A stretch of DNA of 64,000 bases from Siphonodentalium dalli. Its lineage: Eukaryota; Mollusca; Scaphopoda; Gadilida; Siphonodentaliidae. Below are positions 23,430-36,637 of the stretch, one piece after another. How positions within the stretch are numbered: the first letter of the stretch is position 1; each line of letters begins with the position of its first letter. Under the pieces are notes generated by a model. That model was not told the DNA's origin and searched no databases. It saw only the letters and a program-made list of their open reading frames with translations. The position numbers were made by a program, and so were the translations under genes. The stretch is taken from contig CP136066.1 in the NCBI GenBank assembly GCA_032622095.1, forward strand, positions 157,129,152 to 157,193,151, read 5' to 3'.

Positions 23430-25040
23430 TCAGATGGCTAAAGTACATCAGTCAATTGTTTATATGAAGGCTAAAGTGAAAAAGTTTGTTCTCCCAGAAG
23501 ACACCCCAGACAAGCATAGGTGGCATCTATCTCTCATGACAATTTGTGAATATTTTGCCCGACATTCTGGAGAAAATTGTGCCTGACATCCTGGAGAAAA
23601 TGACGAGGTAGGCTGTTTAATTTAAGCCTGCTTTGAGCCAATGAAAATGATGGCTGTATTTTTTCTGTCATCTCATATCTATATATATAAAAGAGTAGGA
23701 TCTGTCTGTCCGACTGTTCGCAATTTTTCTCAAAGACCCCTTCTGTGGGTGTAAATGTTTAAAGGCATAGAGTCATAGATCGTTTATTTTCAAATAGCAA
23801 CAAATTTGCATTAGAATTTTATAGAGTCAAGTGACTTTCACCACTCTAAACAATTGTCAATTCAATTAACCTCTTCACTGCTAATGATGTTATGACAATG
23901 TGTTCGGGCCTTTGACATTATATGCAGGGTTTCGGCTACTACGGCATCCGGCTGTCCAGCGGCCTCATTCTCCTCCCCAACCTTGACCTAATATTGGTCA
24001 CAAAATAGCCACAGACCTAGCTCAGTCCCCTTTTTACACAGGACGAGCGATCACCGACACTGCTGATTGCAAGGAATCCTACAATTGCTGCCTGAATAAG
24101 ACATGATCAGTAGCGCAGACCAGGTGCACAGTTGTCTACACCATCCTGCATAATGCTTTGTCGGGCGAATGTTTAGTATTAATCAGCCTCTCGCATTTCA
24201 ATTTACTGTAGATTTCTGTCTATAAGACATTAAGTCCCAACTTTCTAACCCACTATTTCCCTTCAAAATGCGCAATATACATCGGTAAGTCATTAGGGGG
24301 GGGGCTGAATTCTGAGCTACAACCATGAACACAGGTGAGTTTTGGCAGTCTGCGACGAACAGTGCAGACCTTTTTCCTCAAAACAAGGTCTGTATCAAAG
24401 AAATGTATAATTAAAAATAAAACAATTAAAATATTAATAGTTATCAGTGTATTTATTCCCTATCCAGTGAATACAAAATTATCCATTTACGAATCCAGCA
24501 TGAGGTCATCTCCATCTGACATTTGATTTTACAACAAATTGTTTTAATCGGTACAATGAACAAAATACAAAGAAAGCAGGCATGCACATGACATGAGCTC
24601 TGCTCATGACGTAACACCTGTTACTGCTAGACAGCGTGACAATGTGTCTTTTGCCAACCGCAGTAGTCTTTGATATTGGCTTTTAATATTGCTACTGTTA
24701 TAAAAGTTGTTGTATCCTTTGTATGCTTTTAGTTCATTAACTTGTGATCTAAGAAAGACAGATCTGTTTTAATTTGGTTTCAAAACGAAGCTGCAATGTT
24801 CCTGCTTGTTGTCTCAAGTGCAAGGAAATGGCTACTTTTCAGTGATAAACATCCAAATTTTCTCATGACATGGCGCCTGGTATGTGCTTCCCAAAAATGG
24901 CCACATTCCCCCAACACCTGGCAGAAACCCTGTTATATGGTCATTTTACAGTGGAAAAATATAACGGGAATATCATGAAAACAATAAACCTGACTCAGTT
25001 GAAAGGCTATTATCATTACATGTAACAATCATAATTATTA
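23430..25040. other. Intron, nothing identified
   Basis: A 22-bp near-duplicate (cattctggagaaaat / catcctggagaaaat) near 23560-23600; no exon or element recognised. Confidence 0.5.
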
Positions 25041-25770
25041 ACAAGAGCATCGCTATGGCGTGGCAAAATACGCCCTTTAGCCATTTCGAATAGTACTATC
25101 GCAAAATAAGATAATACTTTGAGCTTACATTTAAAGAAAATCTGATATACCCCTAATTTCAATGCCAAAATGTGGTCAAATTCTAAGTCGAAAAATGGCC
25201 ATAACTCATTTAAAAATAATTAGATAGACCCTATATTCAAACTTGGAATGTAGTTTTAGCTGGGAAATACACATACCAGCTTTGGTTCAGCTCAAATAAT
25301 AAAAAACTGGAGTTATCGGTCGGAAACCAAAATGTTATGAAATTGGTCAAATTCTAAGTTGAAAAAGGGCCGTAACTCATGTAAATATATTTGGACGGAA
25401 CCCATATTCGAACTTGGCCTGTATCTTTGGCTGGGAAATACACATACCAACTTTGGTTCAGATAAAATAATCCAAACTGGAGTTATCGGTCGGAAACCAA
25501 AAATGTTAACAGACGGTAAAATTCTAAGTCGAAAAAGGGCCGTAACTCATGTAAAAATAATTGGACATAACCCATATTCGAACTTAGCCTGTATCTTTAG
25601 CTGGGAAATACACATACCAACTTTGGTTCAGATCAAATAATCCAAACTGGAGTTATCGATCGGAAACCAAAAATGTTAATGGACGGACGGTTGGACAGAC
25701 GGATGGTACGACAGACGTACGGACGGACTGATAACATAATACGACCTTTTTTCAAAAAGGGCGTATAAAA
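25040..25770. repeat. Same interspersed family, three tandem units
   Basis: Starts 'acaagagcatcgctatggcg'. Three ~155-bp units each carry 'aagtcgaaaaagggccgtaa', 'cccatattcgaactt', 'ggttcag' and 'ggagttatcggtcggaaacc'. It ends in a ggacggac tract and 'aaaaagggcgtataaaa'. The plus-strand frame at 25359-25640 is a by-product. Confidence 0.75.
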
Positions 25771-26053
25771 ATACTATAATTCATCACCATTTTGAACGTT
25801 TGAGACTCAGAAGGTGCCCATAGAGTATATACATAGAAAATAGCTGAAATCATAGAAACATATCTCCAGAATGCTACAGAATTCAAACTAAGATACTGAG
25901 TTATTACCTTCTATTGAAAATAATAGACTTTGCAGTACAATCCAGATGAAACTTAAGCACAGAAAACACATCGGTACCTCAACAAAAACAACATGTTCAC
26001 AGTTTATTACACCGGATAAGTTGATAAATACAATGTTTTGAAGCTTCCTCTTT

Positions 26054-26149
26054 CAATGGTATATAACATGGATATATTTTATATAAAGTAATCTGGGGGT
26101 TCATGGTATATAACATGGATATATTTTATATAAAGTAATCTGGGGGTTC
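26054..26149. repeat. Exact 47-bp tandem duplication
   Basis: 'atggtatataacatggatat...gtaatctgggggttc' occurs twice with no difference, implying a recent duplication. Confidence 0.9.
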
Positions 26150-26403
26150 GATAATTAAGTGGGCCTTTAAAAGAGGGTGCACAGACACCACACCGGCTCC
26201 AAGGACTGGCAACAAAAGACCAGTATGCCGTGTCGACTCGACTCGTAACTGAAAGGCGAACTTTCGTCTATCTACAAGTCAACAAAGGAAAACAGAATAG
26301 TAAAACGGCTGATTATTCTGTCCTCAAAATTATATTTTTCACATTATATGAGTATAAAATAGGTCTAAGTATATCCTGATGGAAGATGAAGATAACTGTG
26401 AAA

Positions 26404-26806
26404 CAAGCCTGAATTTAGTGCGTCTGTCATTTGCAGAATGAGGTCCGCAGAGGGTAAATTTAGTGCAAATTCACCCTCTGGGGACCTTATTCTGCTTCGA
26501 CCTCAACTGCAACATGGGAGACCTAGGATCAGATTGAAATTCCATGGGTGAAGATGGTGATGTTCTCTTATTAGTCACCTCGACTATGCATTTTATCTTC
26601 TGTAAATTAGGGGCTATAGAATCTTCACATATTAAAGGGAAAAAGGAATGTTAATAAAAAATAATGTTAATTTGAGACTATAGACACTTACCAGAAAATG
26701 AGGCCTAAGCAGAATGAGATCCCCAGTGGGTGAATTTGGTGATGCTAGCTCACTGTGCGGGATAGTGTAATTAAATTCACCCTCTGGGGACCTCATTCTG
26801 CAAATT
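26404..26806. repeat. Foldback repeat B copy
   Basis: Starts gcctgaatttagtgcgtctg and ends cctcattctgcaaattc. It is bordered by an inverted pair tatatcctgatggaag / cttccatcaggatata at 26369 and 26807, which may belong to a larger element. Confidence 0.75.
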
Positions 26807-27240
26807 CTTCCATCAGGATATACCTAAATTGAAGGCTTGGCTGTGAAACATACTAAAGATGTGGCAATGTTTTTTTATGGTTCTGAGTTCCCAATTTGTA
26901 CAGGTACTGGTCTTAACAAACATAATATTTCACGAATTGGGCCTGGAGTGTTACTATACTAAGAACATTACATGTACATTGTTCAGCTGTGATGTGTCTT
27001 TATGTTTTATGACTGAAAATCACTTATAACGCTTTCTGTACTAAATGGATTCTCCCATTCGATTATAAAAGTATACACTGGAATGGTCTATTATTCATCT
27101 GGAAGAGTTTTCTGAATATTAAAGGCACTAAATCCGATCAGACGGTTCATATATCATCAAGATACAACATTTCTTCAAAATATGCTTTAGTTATCAGAAT
27201 CGATTAATTGCAACAAAATAAATGCTTACCACTGTCAAAC

Positions 27241-27386
27241 CTTGAAATAGTGTGCCTGTCATTTGCAGAATGAGGTCCCCAGACGGTGAATTTATTGATG
27301 CTACCCCGCATAGCGGGCTAGCATCACCAAATTCACCCTCTGGGGACCTCATTCTGCAAATGACAGACACTCTATTTCAAGGCTTG
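27241..27386. repeat. Foldback repeat B, short internally deleted form
   Basis: 146-bp perfect-looking hairpin: CTTGAAATAGTGTGCCTGTC...GACAGACACTCTATTTCAAG, with both GGTCCCCAGACGGTGAAT-type arms but no unique middle. It is inserted inside another inverted repeat family spanning about 27120-27720. Confidence 0.82.
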
Positions 27387-27849
27387 ACCACTGTTAACTA
27401 TGGTATCAAATTTCCCAAAACTTGTTATTTATCAACATTTTGTTCAATGAAATTTGGCTGTGTTATCACTTGTGTATCACAAAATTTGACCGTATTACCA
27501 CTTAATTTTAGAGTTATCCATCTTCATTCGCAATTTTGTCCGAGAACATCTGTTTGTTGACAATTTTCTGGGCCACACATCTCGAGATATAACAAACATC
27601 AAAATCGATATCTGATCACTGTGAGCTTTGACTGGTGGGTTCCTTGACTCGAATCAAATATTTTTTACCTAAAAAGCCAAAGAAATAGTAATTTGGGAGC
27701 ATTAATTCAGATAATGCATCTTTAACTGGATATTTCCTATGGGAACTACTCGTCAATGAGTATTTTGCACCATTAAATAAATTGAATGCTGTAAACCGAC
27801 AAATTCTAATCTAGACGAAATATTTAACTTAATCCTGAACAAATGGATA

Positions 27850-28062
27850 AACGACGATGTAACCAGCTCTCACATGTCATGACCGGATTTATTATTATCA
27901 AAGAATCAATAACAATATCTTTAATTTTAGGGTGGCGACAGGAAGACGACCCGATAGGTCATGTCGCCTCCACATGACTTGTCTATTTTTGTTATATTTA
28001 CTTTTTTATGTACTAGATACTATATATGATTTGTCATGAAATAAACTATTCTGATTCTGATA
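27850..28062. repeat. Possible 3' end of a non-LTR retrotransposon
   Basis: Ends 'gaaataaactattctgattctgat', with an ATTCTG short tandem tail typical of some LINE 3' termini, preceded by 'gggtggcgacaggaagacga'. No coding part is visible. Low-to-moderate confidence. Confidence 0.4.
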
Positions 28063-28260
28063 AGGGTAAAAATAGAGAATAATGTGTGACACAAGACGTT
28101 TCTCGCATTTTGGGGAATATAAGAGGCAAAATTATTTTCAAAAAAGTTTCATATTATTATTGTTGTTGAAAGTTTTGCCTGGAAGAGATAGATCAACTTA
28201 GAAAAGTCCTCCAGAAGTGTTGACAGCTCATTAAAAAAAGAAACAAGATCTATACCTTAA

Positions 28261-29013
28261 CCCTTTGAACCCGAGAGACCGGAATACCGGTCCAATCCTT
28301 ATATTCCTATAACCCGGGAGACAAGAATACCGGTCCGGAAGTCAGACGATATTTGACACGAAATTACAGCTCAATAAACGCACATATCAACTAGAGTTGT
28401 ACTTCTACTTTGCACACACGTGTCACATGTTTACCCACGTGACTTTGATCGACAAACTGATGACAGAGGGTTTGTTTCTTTGCGCATGCGCAGAGGCCCA
28501 GTGATTTTGAGGGAAAAAAACCCCGCTTTTTATCGTCGGAAAAGGGGAAGTATTTCGTTAGAAATTTCGCGATCAAAGCCCAAATTAACTAGAATAGTGC
28601 TTCTATACTTTGTGCGAATGAGTCACATGTTCATACCTCTGATTTTAGCAGCCAAATTGGAAACAGGGGGTCTGTTTTTTCGCGCAAGCACACAGGTGCA
28701 TTTTGAGAAATGCCTTCTATTGTAGGCAAAGTGTAAGAATTTCGTTATAAATATATAGCGCGACCAAAGGAAGCCGCAATATACATGTACATGTATATTG
28801 AACGTAGAATAGACTGTCTCGTTGAAATACATTGGGACATATTTCACCGCACACTTGTTCAGTTAGCATAGTAGATTGCCGTATAGTTGAGCATGTATAC
28901 ATGTATATATGTCCAAATTAAGAGCTTTATGAGTTACATCGTCGGAACACTATATACCGTAAGGCACATCGGGTTGGGTTCATTTAACGTTCAGGACGTC
29001 AGGGTTCAAAGGG
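28261..29013. mobile_element. piggyBac-like non-autonomous element, 753 bp
   Basis: Same ends as the 5801-6937 element (CCCTTTGAACCC and GGGTTCAAAGGG), flanked by TTAA at 28257-28260 and 29014-29017. The interior has two similar blocks of about 190 bp (around 28390-28560 and 28590-28760, with 'cgcgatcaaa' and 'gcgcgaccaaa'), suggesting an internal duplication. No transposase frame. Confidence 0.84.
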
Positions 29014-29017
29014 TTAA

Positions 29018-29152
29018 CCCTTCTATGAATGAAGCTTCCTGAAATTTAGGGAAAACCCTGTGCTAATGGGCGACTCGCAGATATAAGCGAAGGCATTGGT
29101 ACAGGGTTTTTGCAAAATTCCAGGATTTCAGGAAGCTCCAGTCATGGAAGGG
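29018..29152. mobile_element. Short TTAA-type element abutting the previous one
   Basis: Starts CCCTTCTATGAATGAAGCTT right after the TTAA that ends the 753-bp element, and closes GCTCCAGTCATGGAAGGG, followed by TTAT (a one-base change from TTAA). Inner inverted arms carry 'ttcctgaaat' and 'atttcaggaa'. Related in style to the 46107-46356 element. Confidence 0.7.
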
Positions 29153-29637
29153 TTATTAAAGTGTTCAGATAAATTTATTGACACCCACACAACCCAAAAT
29201 CAAACACAATCAGCCTAACGAGTTTTCAAAACTTTTAACCAACTGACAAAAGTAACCAAAGGGAATTGGATGCCAAGGCTGATCAGTGGAGAAAGGCAGG
29301 TATCTGGAATAGTTTTAAACTAGACAAAACAGAGTAGATTCCAAGCAGGTTTGTTGTTCATTGCTCTGACAGTTTTCTCAACACAACATTAAGAATGGAG
29401 AATATGAAGCTTATTCTGATTACACAACAGCAACTAATTGGGAGATGAAGACATTCAGGTACAATAGAGACCGTTCGCAAAATATGTATATTTTACCAGA
29501 ACATTCGAAAGAAAGTCAACATTAATTGATAAATGCATTTCCATTTATTATTTTATACCCAGGAAACTATAAAGCTTGTGAGAAGAAGAGATAGACATCT
29601 TTATATTAGCTGCTGTCTATATATGCATAGTTATCTG

Positions 29638-29815
29638 CAGTAATGCCCTAAATAATCGACTCCTTAACCACAGTGGAATTATGGGTAATTTTTCAGGATT
29701 TAGTCGGAAATATGGCTTGTTGCCATTCATCGGAAAGCCATGTTTCTGACTAAATCCTGAAAAATTACCCATAGTTCTGCTGTGATTAAGGAGTCGATTA
29801 TTTAGGGCATTACTG
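29638..29815. mobile_element. MITE A copy
   Basis: CAGTAATGCCCTAAATAATC to GGGCATTACTG. TA on the right; TG on the left (mutated target). Confidence 0.86.
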
Positions 29816-30060
29816 TATATAAATGTTTTCACTATTTATCTTGCTGGTTTCGAATTTGATAGTATTTTGAATCACTTCAATTGTCATCTTGTCATATGTT
29901 CAGCTCAGCATAAAAATTCTATTTGACTACTGCTCATTCTTACCATCACACCATTTGAAACATTTAGTGATGCTACCCCACACATACCGTATATCAAGGC
30001 ACTATAAAAAATAATAATCGGTGACTCAAAATTGCCACTCGTCAAAGACCTACACTTATA

Positions 30061-30213
30061 CAGTAATGCCCTAAATAATATACTCCTTAACCACAGCAGA
30101 ATTATGGGTAATTTTTCAGAATTTAGTCGGAAATATGGCTTGTTGCCATTCGAGCTTTCCGATGAATGGCAACAAGCCATAATTCCAACTAAATCCTGAA
30201 AAATTACCCATAA
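30061..30213. mobile_element. MITE A copy, right end truncated
   Basis: Left terminus after TA, both central arms (ggcttgttgccattcgagct / gaatggcaacaagccat), breaks off in the right arm at 'attacccataa'. Confidence 0.82.
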
Positions 30214-30703
30214 CTATTACGATTTCGGATAGGATATATTGTCCTAGTAAGGTGGACACAATCACTATTTACCTACGATGGTTAAATGGTGAGACGGCAT
30301 ATGCTCCACTTTATTCAGTTACACATATATTTGATGGAAAAAGTAATGTGTCTCTTTCAGATCCCATGCATATAATGTTAGAGCGTCACCAAGCAGGACC
30401 AGTGGCACATCTGCACGTAATTAAACTGAGTGGGGTATATTTTGTCTCACATAAGAACCCATGTGCATAAAGATCAAATTTTTGGCCGTATGCGGACGGG
30501 ATATTGTCCATATCCGTAATCGTGATTTTGCAAAAAGGTCTCTATAGCCAAACTTCAAATGCAGTTCACAGCCACTTGCAACCCGTCAATATGAAGCTAT
30601 AGAAGCTAGGAATGGTGGTAGATAAATATTGTATTCTGAACTTGGAATGTGGTTGATAGATATGTAGGCTGAATGTTCCCATATCGATGATAACAGAGCT
30701 TAC

Positions 30704-31017
30704 AGTGATGTGAAACACTCCAGTAGGGTGATAAAATAGAAATGGAGAATAATCTCGCTCAAAGTAGTTATTTTACGAATATTAATCCAAATTGATAACA
30801 CACATTGTCATTCTTATAAATTAATTAAATGCAATGACTATCGGTGGCAAAATCATTTGCTTTAGTTTATTGCGTCCTGAATCGAGATGTAAATATTTAC
30901 AATTGAGCGTAGTTCAGAATTTTTCTATGGAGTGGTATGGTCGGTTTCTTTGAAATTTTTGGCGATGTTAGTAGAACGCTACATTCCCCAGGTTGGCATA
31001 GCGCCTGAGTACTAACA
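30704..31017. repeat. ~320-bp dispersed repeat, copy 1
   Basis: From 'gtgatgtgaaacactccagt' to 'gcgcctgagtactaaca'; a second copy with the same order lies at 39436-39761. No frame or structure identifies its class. Confidence 0.75.
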
Positions 31018-31945
31018 TAATTCTAAAAGATGAAATTATTAAAAAAAATCAAAAACCATTTCAGAAGATTATCTCAAATTTTGTTTTACATACAAAAGAA
31101 GCAAAAGCTCTCAAAAGAGAATTTGACTGTCATCGTTTTCATCAGTATAGAGTGAAGTCATACCAACGCAGATGTCAATGATTACATCTTTGAAAATTTA
31201 CATGCATGTTTGGGATTACCTCCAGATGGAAGCTATAAAATGTGGACAATGTTCAATGAAAAACATGGCCATCGACAGCCATCTCAAATTTTACTCTTTG
31301 CATGACTAAATCCTTTGGCACAATCTGAACCTAGGTCTCCAAAAGCAGTTGATGACTAAGCAGAATGAGGTTCCCAGAGGGTGAATTTGATGACACTAGC
31401 CAGCTGTGCGGGATAACATCACTAAATTAACTGTCTGGGGACTCATTCTGCAAATGTCAGACACACTATTTATTTAAAACACTTGACATATTTAACAACA
31501 TATACTGTGGTGTACTAACTAACCTTACTGCATAATAAATTAATAAGGACCAAACATAAATTTAACCTTTAAAATATTTTGACAAAAGCATGCTTGCAGT
31601 AGGTGCTAATGATCGATTGCTGCTATTAAACAGATTGCTACTATTAAACGAGGGACAATAAATTTAAAAAAATACTCTCAATGGCCTTATTGAGTCCATT
31701 AAATGACATATCTCATTTGGCTTCTGACAAGTAGCCACATTCTATGTTCCATTTTGCCAGAGTATTTCCACAGTTAGTGCATTCGTACTGGTAGCACAAA
31801 GTGAACTCTCTGCATGTTGTATGCACGCAGGAGGTCAATGAATGCTACAAGCATGACAGGATCCGAGATTAGACAGTATTATATTTCATTGCATGTTTGT
31901 ACAATCCCCAAATATTTGTGAAATAAATTTCATGTGAACAAAAAG

Positions 31946-32341
31946 ATTTGAAATAGTGTGTCTGACATTTGCAGAATGAGGTCCCCAGGTGGTGAATTTA
32001 GTGCTACTGCACCACACAGTGGGCTAGCTAGGCCTCATCTTCTGCGAAGTATCTATAGTCTCGAATTAACATTGTTTTTAGTTACTTCAACCCTTCTGTT
32101 CAGTTTCTATATCCCCTAATTTGCAGAAGATAAAATGCATAATCGAGGTGACTAATGGGTGAACATCACCAATTTCAACTGGTGAAATTCAATCTCATTC
32201 TATGTCTCCCGTAGCAGTTGAGGCCTAAGCAAAATGAGGTTCCCAGAGGTTGAATTTGGTGATGCTAGCTCACCGTGCAGGATATCATTACTAAATTCAT
32301 CCTTTGGGGGATCTGCAAATGTCAAACCATTTCAAGGCTTG
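31946..32341. repeat. Foldback repeat B copy
   Basis: Starts TTTGAAATAGTGTGTCTGAC and ends AAACCATTTCAAGGCTT; full internal order, one arm shortened. A half copy (right end only) lies at about 31330-31470 and another fragment at 33453-33530. Confidence 0.78.
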
Positions 32342-32439
32342 GTGAACAATAAGATTCGGCAATGATGAATAACTATAAGGTATTTTGCCAAATCCTACAA
32401 ATTTCTTGTAGCATCAGTCAGTGAAGAACCAATCTGATA

Positions 32440-32653
32440 CAGTAATGCCCTAAATAATCGACTCCTTAACCACAGCATAATTATGGGTTTTTTTTCAGGA
32501 TATAGTCAGAAATGTGGCTTGTTGCCATTCATCGGAAAGCTCTCACTGAGAGCTTTCCGATGAATAGAAACAAGCCATATTTCCGACTAAATCCTGAAAA
32601 AATTATCCATAATTATGCTGTGGTTAAGGAGTCGATTATTTAGGGCATTACTG
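32440..32653. mobile_element. MITE A, near full-length copy
   Basis: 214 bp, TA-flanked, with arms pairing over almost the whole length around ctctcactgagag. It is followed by a partial duplicate ending at 32790 (see next entry). Confidence 0.88.
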
Positions 32654-32822
32654 TATCTTGCTGCATACTGATCAATTCCATGCCTGAGAGTTTTCCAATG
32701 AATGGCAACAAGCCATATTTCTGACTAAATGGTGAAAAATTACCCATAATTCTGCTGTGATTAAGGAGTTGATTATTTAAGGCATAACTGTATCTTGGTG
32801 CATACTGATCAATTCCGTGCCA
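32654..32822. repeat. Local duplication of MITE A right arm plus flank
   Basis: The flank tatcttgctgcatactgatc (from 32654) recurs as tatcttggtgcatactgatc (from 32791). Between them is a second, diverged copy of the MITE A right arm (about 32684-32790). A unit of about 137 bp was duplicated in tandem. Confidence 0.78.
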
Positions 32823-33530
32823 ACAAAAACCCTAGGCCAAAACAAGCTTCTGTGGTGCATCAATAGTCATAAAATGCTAAATAGTGGGAATGCTCTCTTG
32901 GTATTTATGACGGTGATGATTGAGTGATTCAGGAGTTTGAAGTGATACCAGGACCAGCATGATCAAAGTTATAGAATTATGTACATTTTGTTTTTGGGGG
33001 GGAGGGGGTTGGAACTTGGGGGTGGGTGAGATGGGGAGGGTGTGTGTATCATGCCTCACATAATATTAGTGAAGGTGTCACCCTCCTCTTTCAGTACACT
33101 TGAATCAGGCCATTTCCAGGTGGTGGTGTGTGGAATTCAAACCCATCTGAATACTGGAAACGAAAATTGAGTATAAATTCCAACAAAAAGTTTCTGCACA
33201 TCGACCGACCCTAAACATAACAACCGACCCTAAACTTTGTATTGATATTTTGAGAAAAAGCACAAAACCGAGTTGGCATTTTATGACAATTTAATATTTC
33301 TGCAGCTGGATAAAAAAAAATTTAAAAAAAATCCCTACCTACCAACCCTAAATTTTTCGCTCCGTTAGCAGAAACATACAATCTTTTTATTTTGGCCTAA
33401 TTAGTACTGTTGGAATTTAGAGGTTCTGATTGAATAAAACCTGTTGTTGATACATTGTGCGGGGTAGCATCCCTAAATTCACCCTCTGGGGACCTCATTC
33501 TGCAAATGCCAGACACATATCCAGGCTTGG

Positions 33531-36300
33531 CCCGAAGAAACAATCTAAGTCGAGGTAACATACACAGGTGGCACACTACCTATTAATATTATTAGTAATA
33601 AAATCAAGATTACCAGACAGTAAAAGCCTCCATATCATGATCTACACGCAAATGCCATGACATTGCACCATATGACAACCTAGGTACAAGCAGACCCAGA
33701 GTTTTGATATAACGTGCACTGGTACGTGCTGCCTTGCTGCATATAAATTTCTTTCTTTAAAAAGATATATCATATCGGACAGTTCTTCTGCATTATTTTC
33801 TGTATCTGGCAGCCAATTTTAAATCTAAAAGTGGCTACCTTATCTTAGCAGAGTGAGGTATTCCCAGACATTCAAATCAATCACCATATGCAATTTTAAC
33901 CATTGCTCATAGGGGGCCCATGCAGTGAAAATAGCTTATAAAATTGATTGGAATGTTCATCACTGTCATTATTTAAACACAAAAAGCAGTCTAAAGTTTT
34001 GTGATTTAGATAATAAGCTATAATTGGTCTAAATCTGAGTCTACAAAAACTGCATTAAACAGTCGAGAACTTTTAAAATGTAATATTATCAAGATTTAAT
34101 ATATATCAGACTCACGTTTGGCCAAAAAACAACAATGGAAAAAAGAAAATGCACAGCAACTACATTTCTGATAGCTCAGCATTATACACAGAATGTGTCG
34201 TCTATTACTATAGTATGCTCAAGGTGTGATTTCCTTTAAAAAACACTTTGGTTTCACAAATGTGGGAAATATATGGAGAAAATAACATGTCTTTCAGTAC
34301 CAAGAAATTTTAAATAACTAAAAATATTGTCCCAAAGAATAGACCATGGTATGCTATGGTATCTGGTTTACTTGAGAGGAGCCATGTTTTGTTCATGAAA
34401 TGCAGACAGATTCCAAGATGATGACAATCTACACTATCAATGGTCTCCATTGTAAAACGACAAAATTTATGCTGCTTATTTGCCGAGTAAAAAGGAAAAT
34501 ATCACAATATGTGTACCAAATCAGCACCCGATCTCCAAGGAATTATGTGCATAGCTATCAGGAGCAGTCATATGGAGATTATTGACTTCCAGTCTAACTA
34601 CATTTATTGAAAACAAGAGCATGCATTACTAAAGGGCATTGCAAAATATATAGGCCCGTGGTAATTTCATCAATGGGTCATAATAACTCAGATGAAATTG
34701 GCGGGCGGAACCCAAATTCGAACTTGACCTGTATTTTGGGCTAGTAAACTCACATATCAAATCTCATTACATTCAGTTCAGACTTACTAAAGTTATCATC
34801 TGGAAACGAAAAAAGCGAACGGATGGATGGACAGATGGACGGACCAATAACATAATACGTCCCCGTTTTTTCAAAACTCAAAATATAAAAAGGAGAAAAA
34901 AAAAACATTTGATGGAAATTTTAAATAAAAATAAAATGTTCACAATATCTATCATATATAAGCTTGATATCATTGTGACAATATTAAAACAACATAATTG
35001 ATCTCTTAAAAGTATCACTATTGCACATAGTTAGTAATATCTAGATTTATTTACATTATTTTGCATAAATAAATACGAAAATATACATTTTCTATGTAAA
35101 ATACGGGAACAATTATAAAAGGAATGTTATTTTTCACTGTTTATTTGCGATTTTAGGCATAACATAATGCTCTCAATGACAACCCATATTTGAGGAAATT
35201 TAATCTGGAACATACCAGCACTGGTGGTACCAACGATCTCATGAACGATTTTGTACTTTGGTGTAAATTTGATGAAATTTCGTAGACTTGTTATTTGTTT
35301 ACAAAATGGCCGACCGATGAGCATTTGAAGCACTATTGACATTTTTTTGTAACAAAAAAACGCACACAACTCAACGTTTGAAATGCTAATCATACAAATG
35401 TTATTTTTTAGCAACCACAATGCGCCACAGGCGCGTTGTTTTTCATGTTTAGGCGTGAATGACGTCATTAATTTTTACAATACCATGAAACAGAATTTCG
35501 ACGCGATGAAAATCCGGACAAGAAAAATGGCTTAAAAATCACGTGACTTCCGCTCCGCTTTTGCCAAGCCTTGTGGGAACAATAATATCAAATTGTGAAA
35601 TCACGGAATCGGAAGTGGACCAAGTGGGATGGTTATGAAATTAGCAACTTCAGTTTTTCTGAACAATTCCTATGTTATGTAGGCTTATGAATTAGTTTCA
35701 TTTTGACCATATTCGTTGGTTAGCTGACCGAAAACCAGCGAAGACGTCATGACAAGGTCCATGACGTCATTTACGTCAGTTGGTTTTGTGGGCCAGAATC
35801 CAGGCACATTTGGTCTTTACCGGAAACACCGATTTCACATCACTAGTCTAAACGCAATTATATATACAAAATGGCCAAAGGACATTTTATATACAATATG
35901 CACACAATAAATATGGGATCCCTCCCTACAAACGTGTTGTTTGTTTGGTTTTCATTGTTCCTTTTTTGTTTGTTCTTCTTTTAAAACTAGTGAGTGCATA
36001 TAAGATTATATTCTTCATCGTGTTTTCAAATGTCATTTTGACTATCAGCTTGGATTTTTGACCATGCAATGAGCTAATTCAGCTGCCATCCACAATATAT
36101 ACACTAAAATGTAATTAAGAGACTTCTCTAAAGACCATTTTCTAGAATACAGACTGGATTCAAACGAGAGATGTTTTCTATTGACAAGAGCTAGCTAGCT
36201 AGCGCATGAAACTGTTCGCGCGAAAGATTTCCCCAGTGATATTTTGGGATATAGCGCCCATGTAAACATTTATATTTGTCATATATAAACGTGGGAACTT
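33531..36300. other. Intron, mostly unique
   Basis: Apart from the 34610-34885 interspersed repeat nothing was recognised. The 113-codon minus frame at 35127-35468 has no domain features. Confidence 0.5.
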
Positions 36301-36317
36301 GCTAGCTTTAGTTTGGC

Positions 36318-36637
36318 TGAAGGGGACACTCTCACCAAATAAGTGCTGAAGGGTACACAGGATTCGCAAAATGTGCTGAAGGGTACACAGGGTTTGTGAT
36401 CGCCACTAACACCGTTACTTAAACTGTGTTTCTGAAAGTCTGGCATCCATTAGCAGTTTGTTTTCAGTTCATTTTAATGTTCATTGGAACATAAACAATT
36501 ATTCTATAAGAGAAATCATGGCAGATACGAAAACTAAACGTCATTTAGAATGACATTTCAAACCCTGTGTACCCTTCAGCACATTTTCAAATCCTGTGTA
36601 CCCTTCAGCACTTTTTTTGGTGAGAGTGACCCCTTCA
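36318..36637. mobile_element. Inverted-repeat element, 320 bp, with 13-bp flanking duplication
   Basis: Starts TGAAGGGGACACTCTCACCA and ends with the near-exact inverse (GGTGAGAGTGACCCCTTCA). Each arm contains two tandem copies of GTGCTGAAGGGTACACAGG. It is flanked by exact GCTTTAGTTTGGC (36305-36317 and 36638-36650). No coding frame. Confidence 0.82.
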
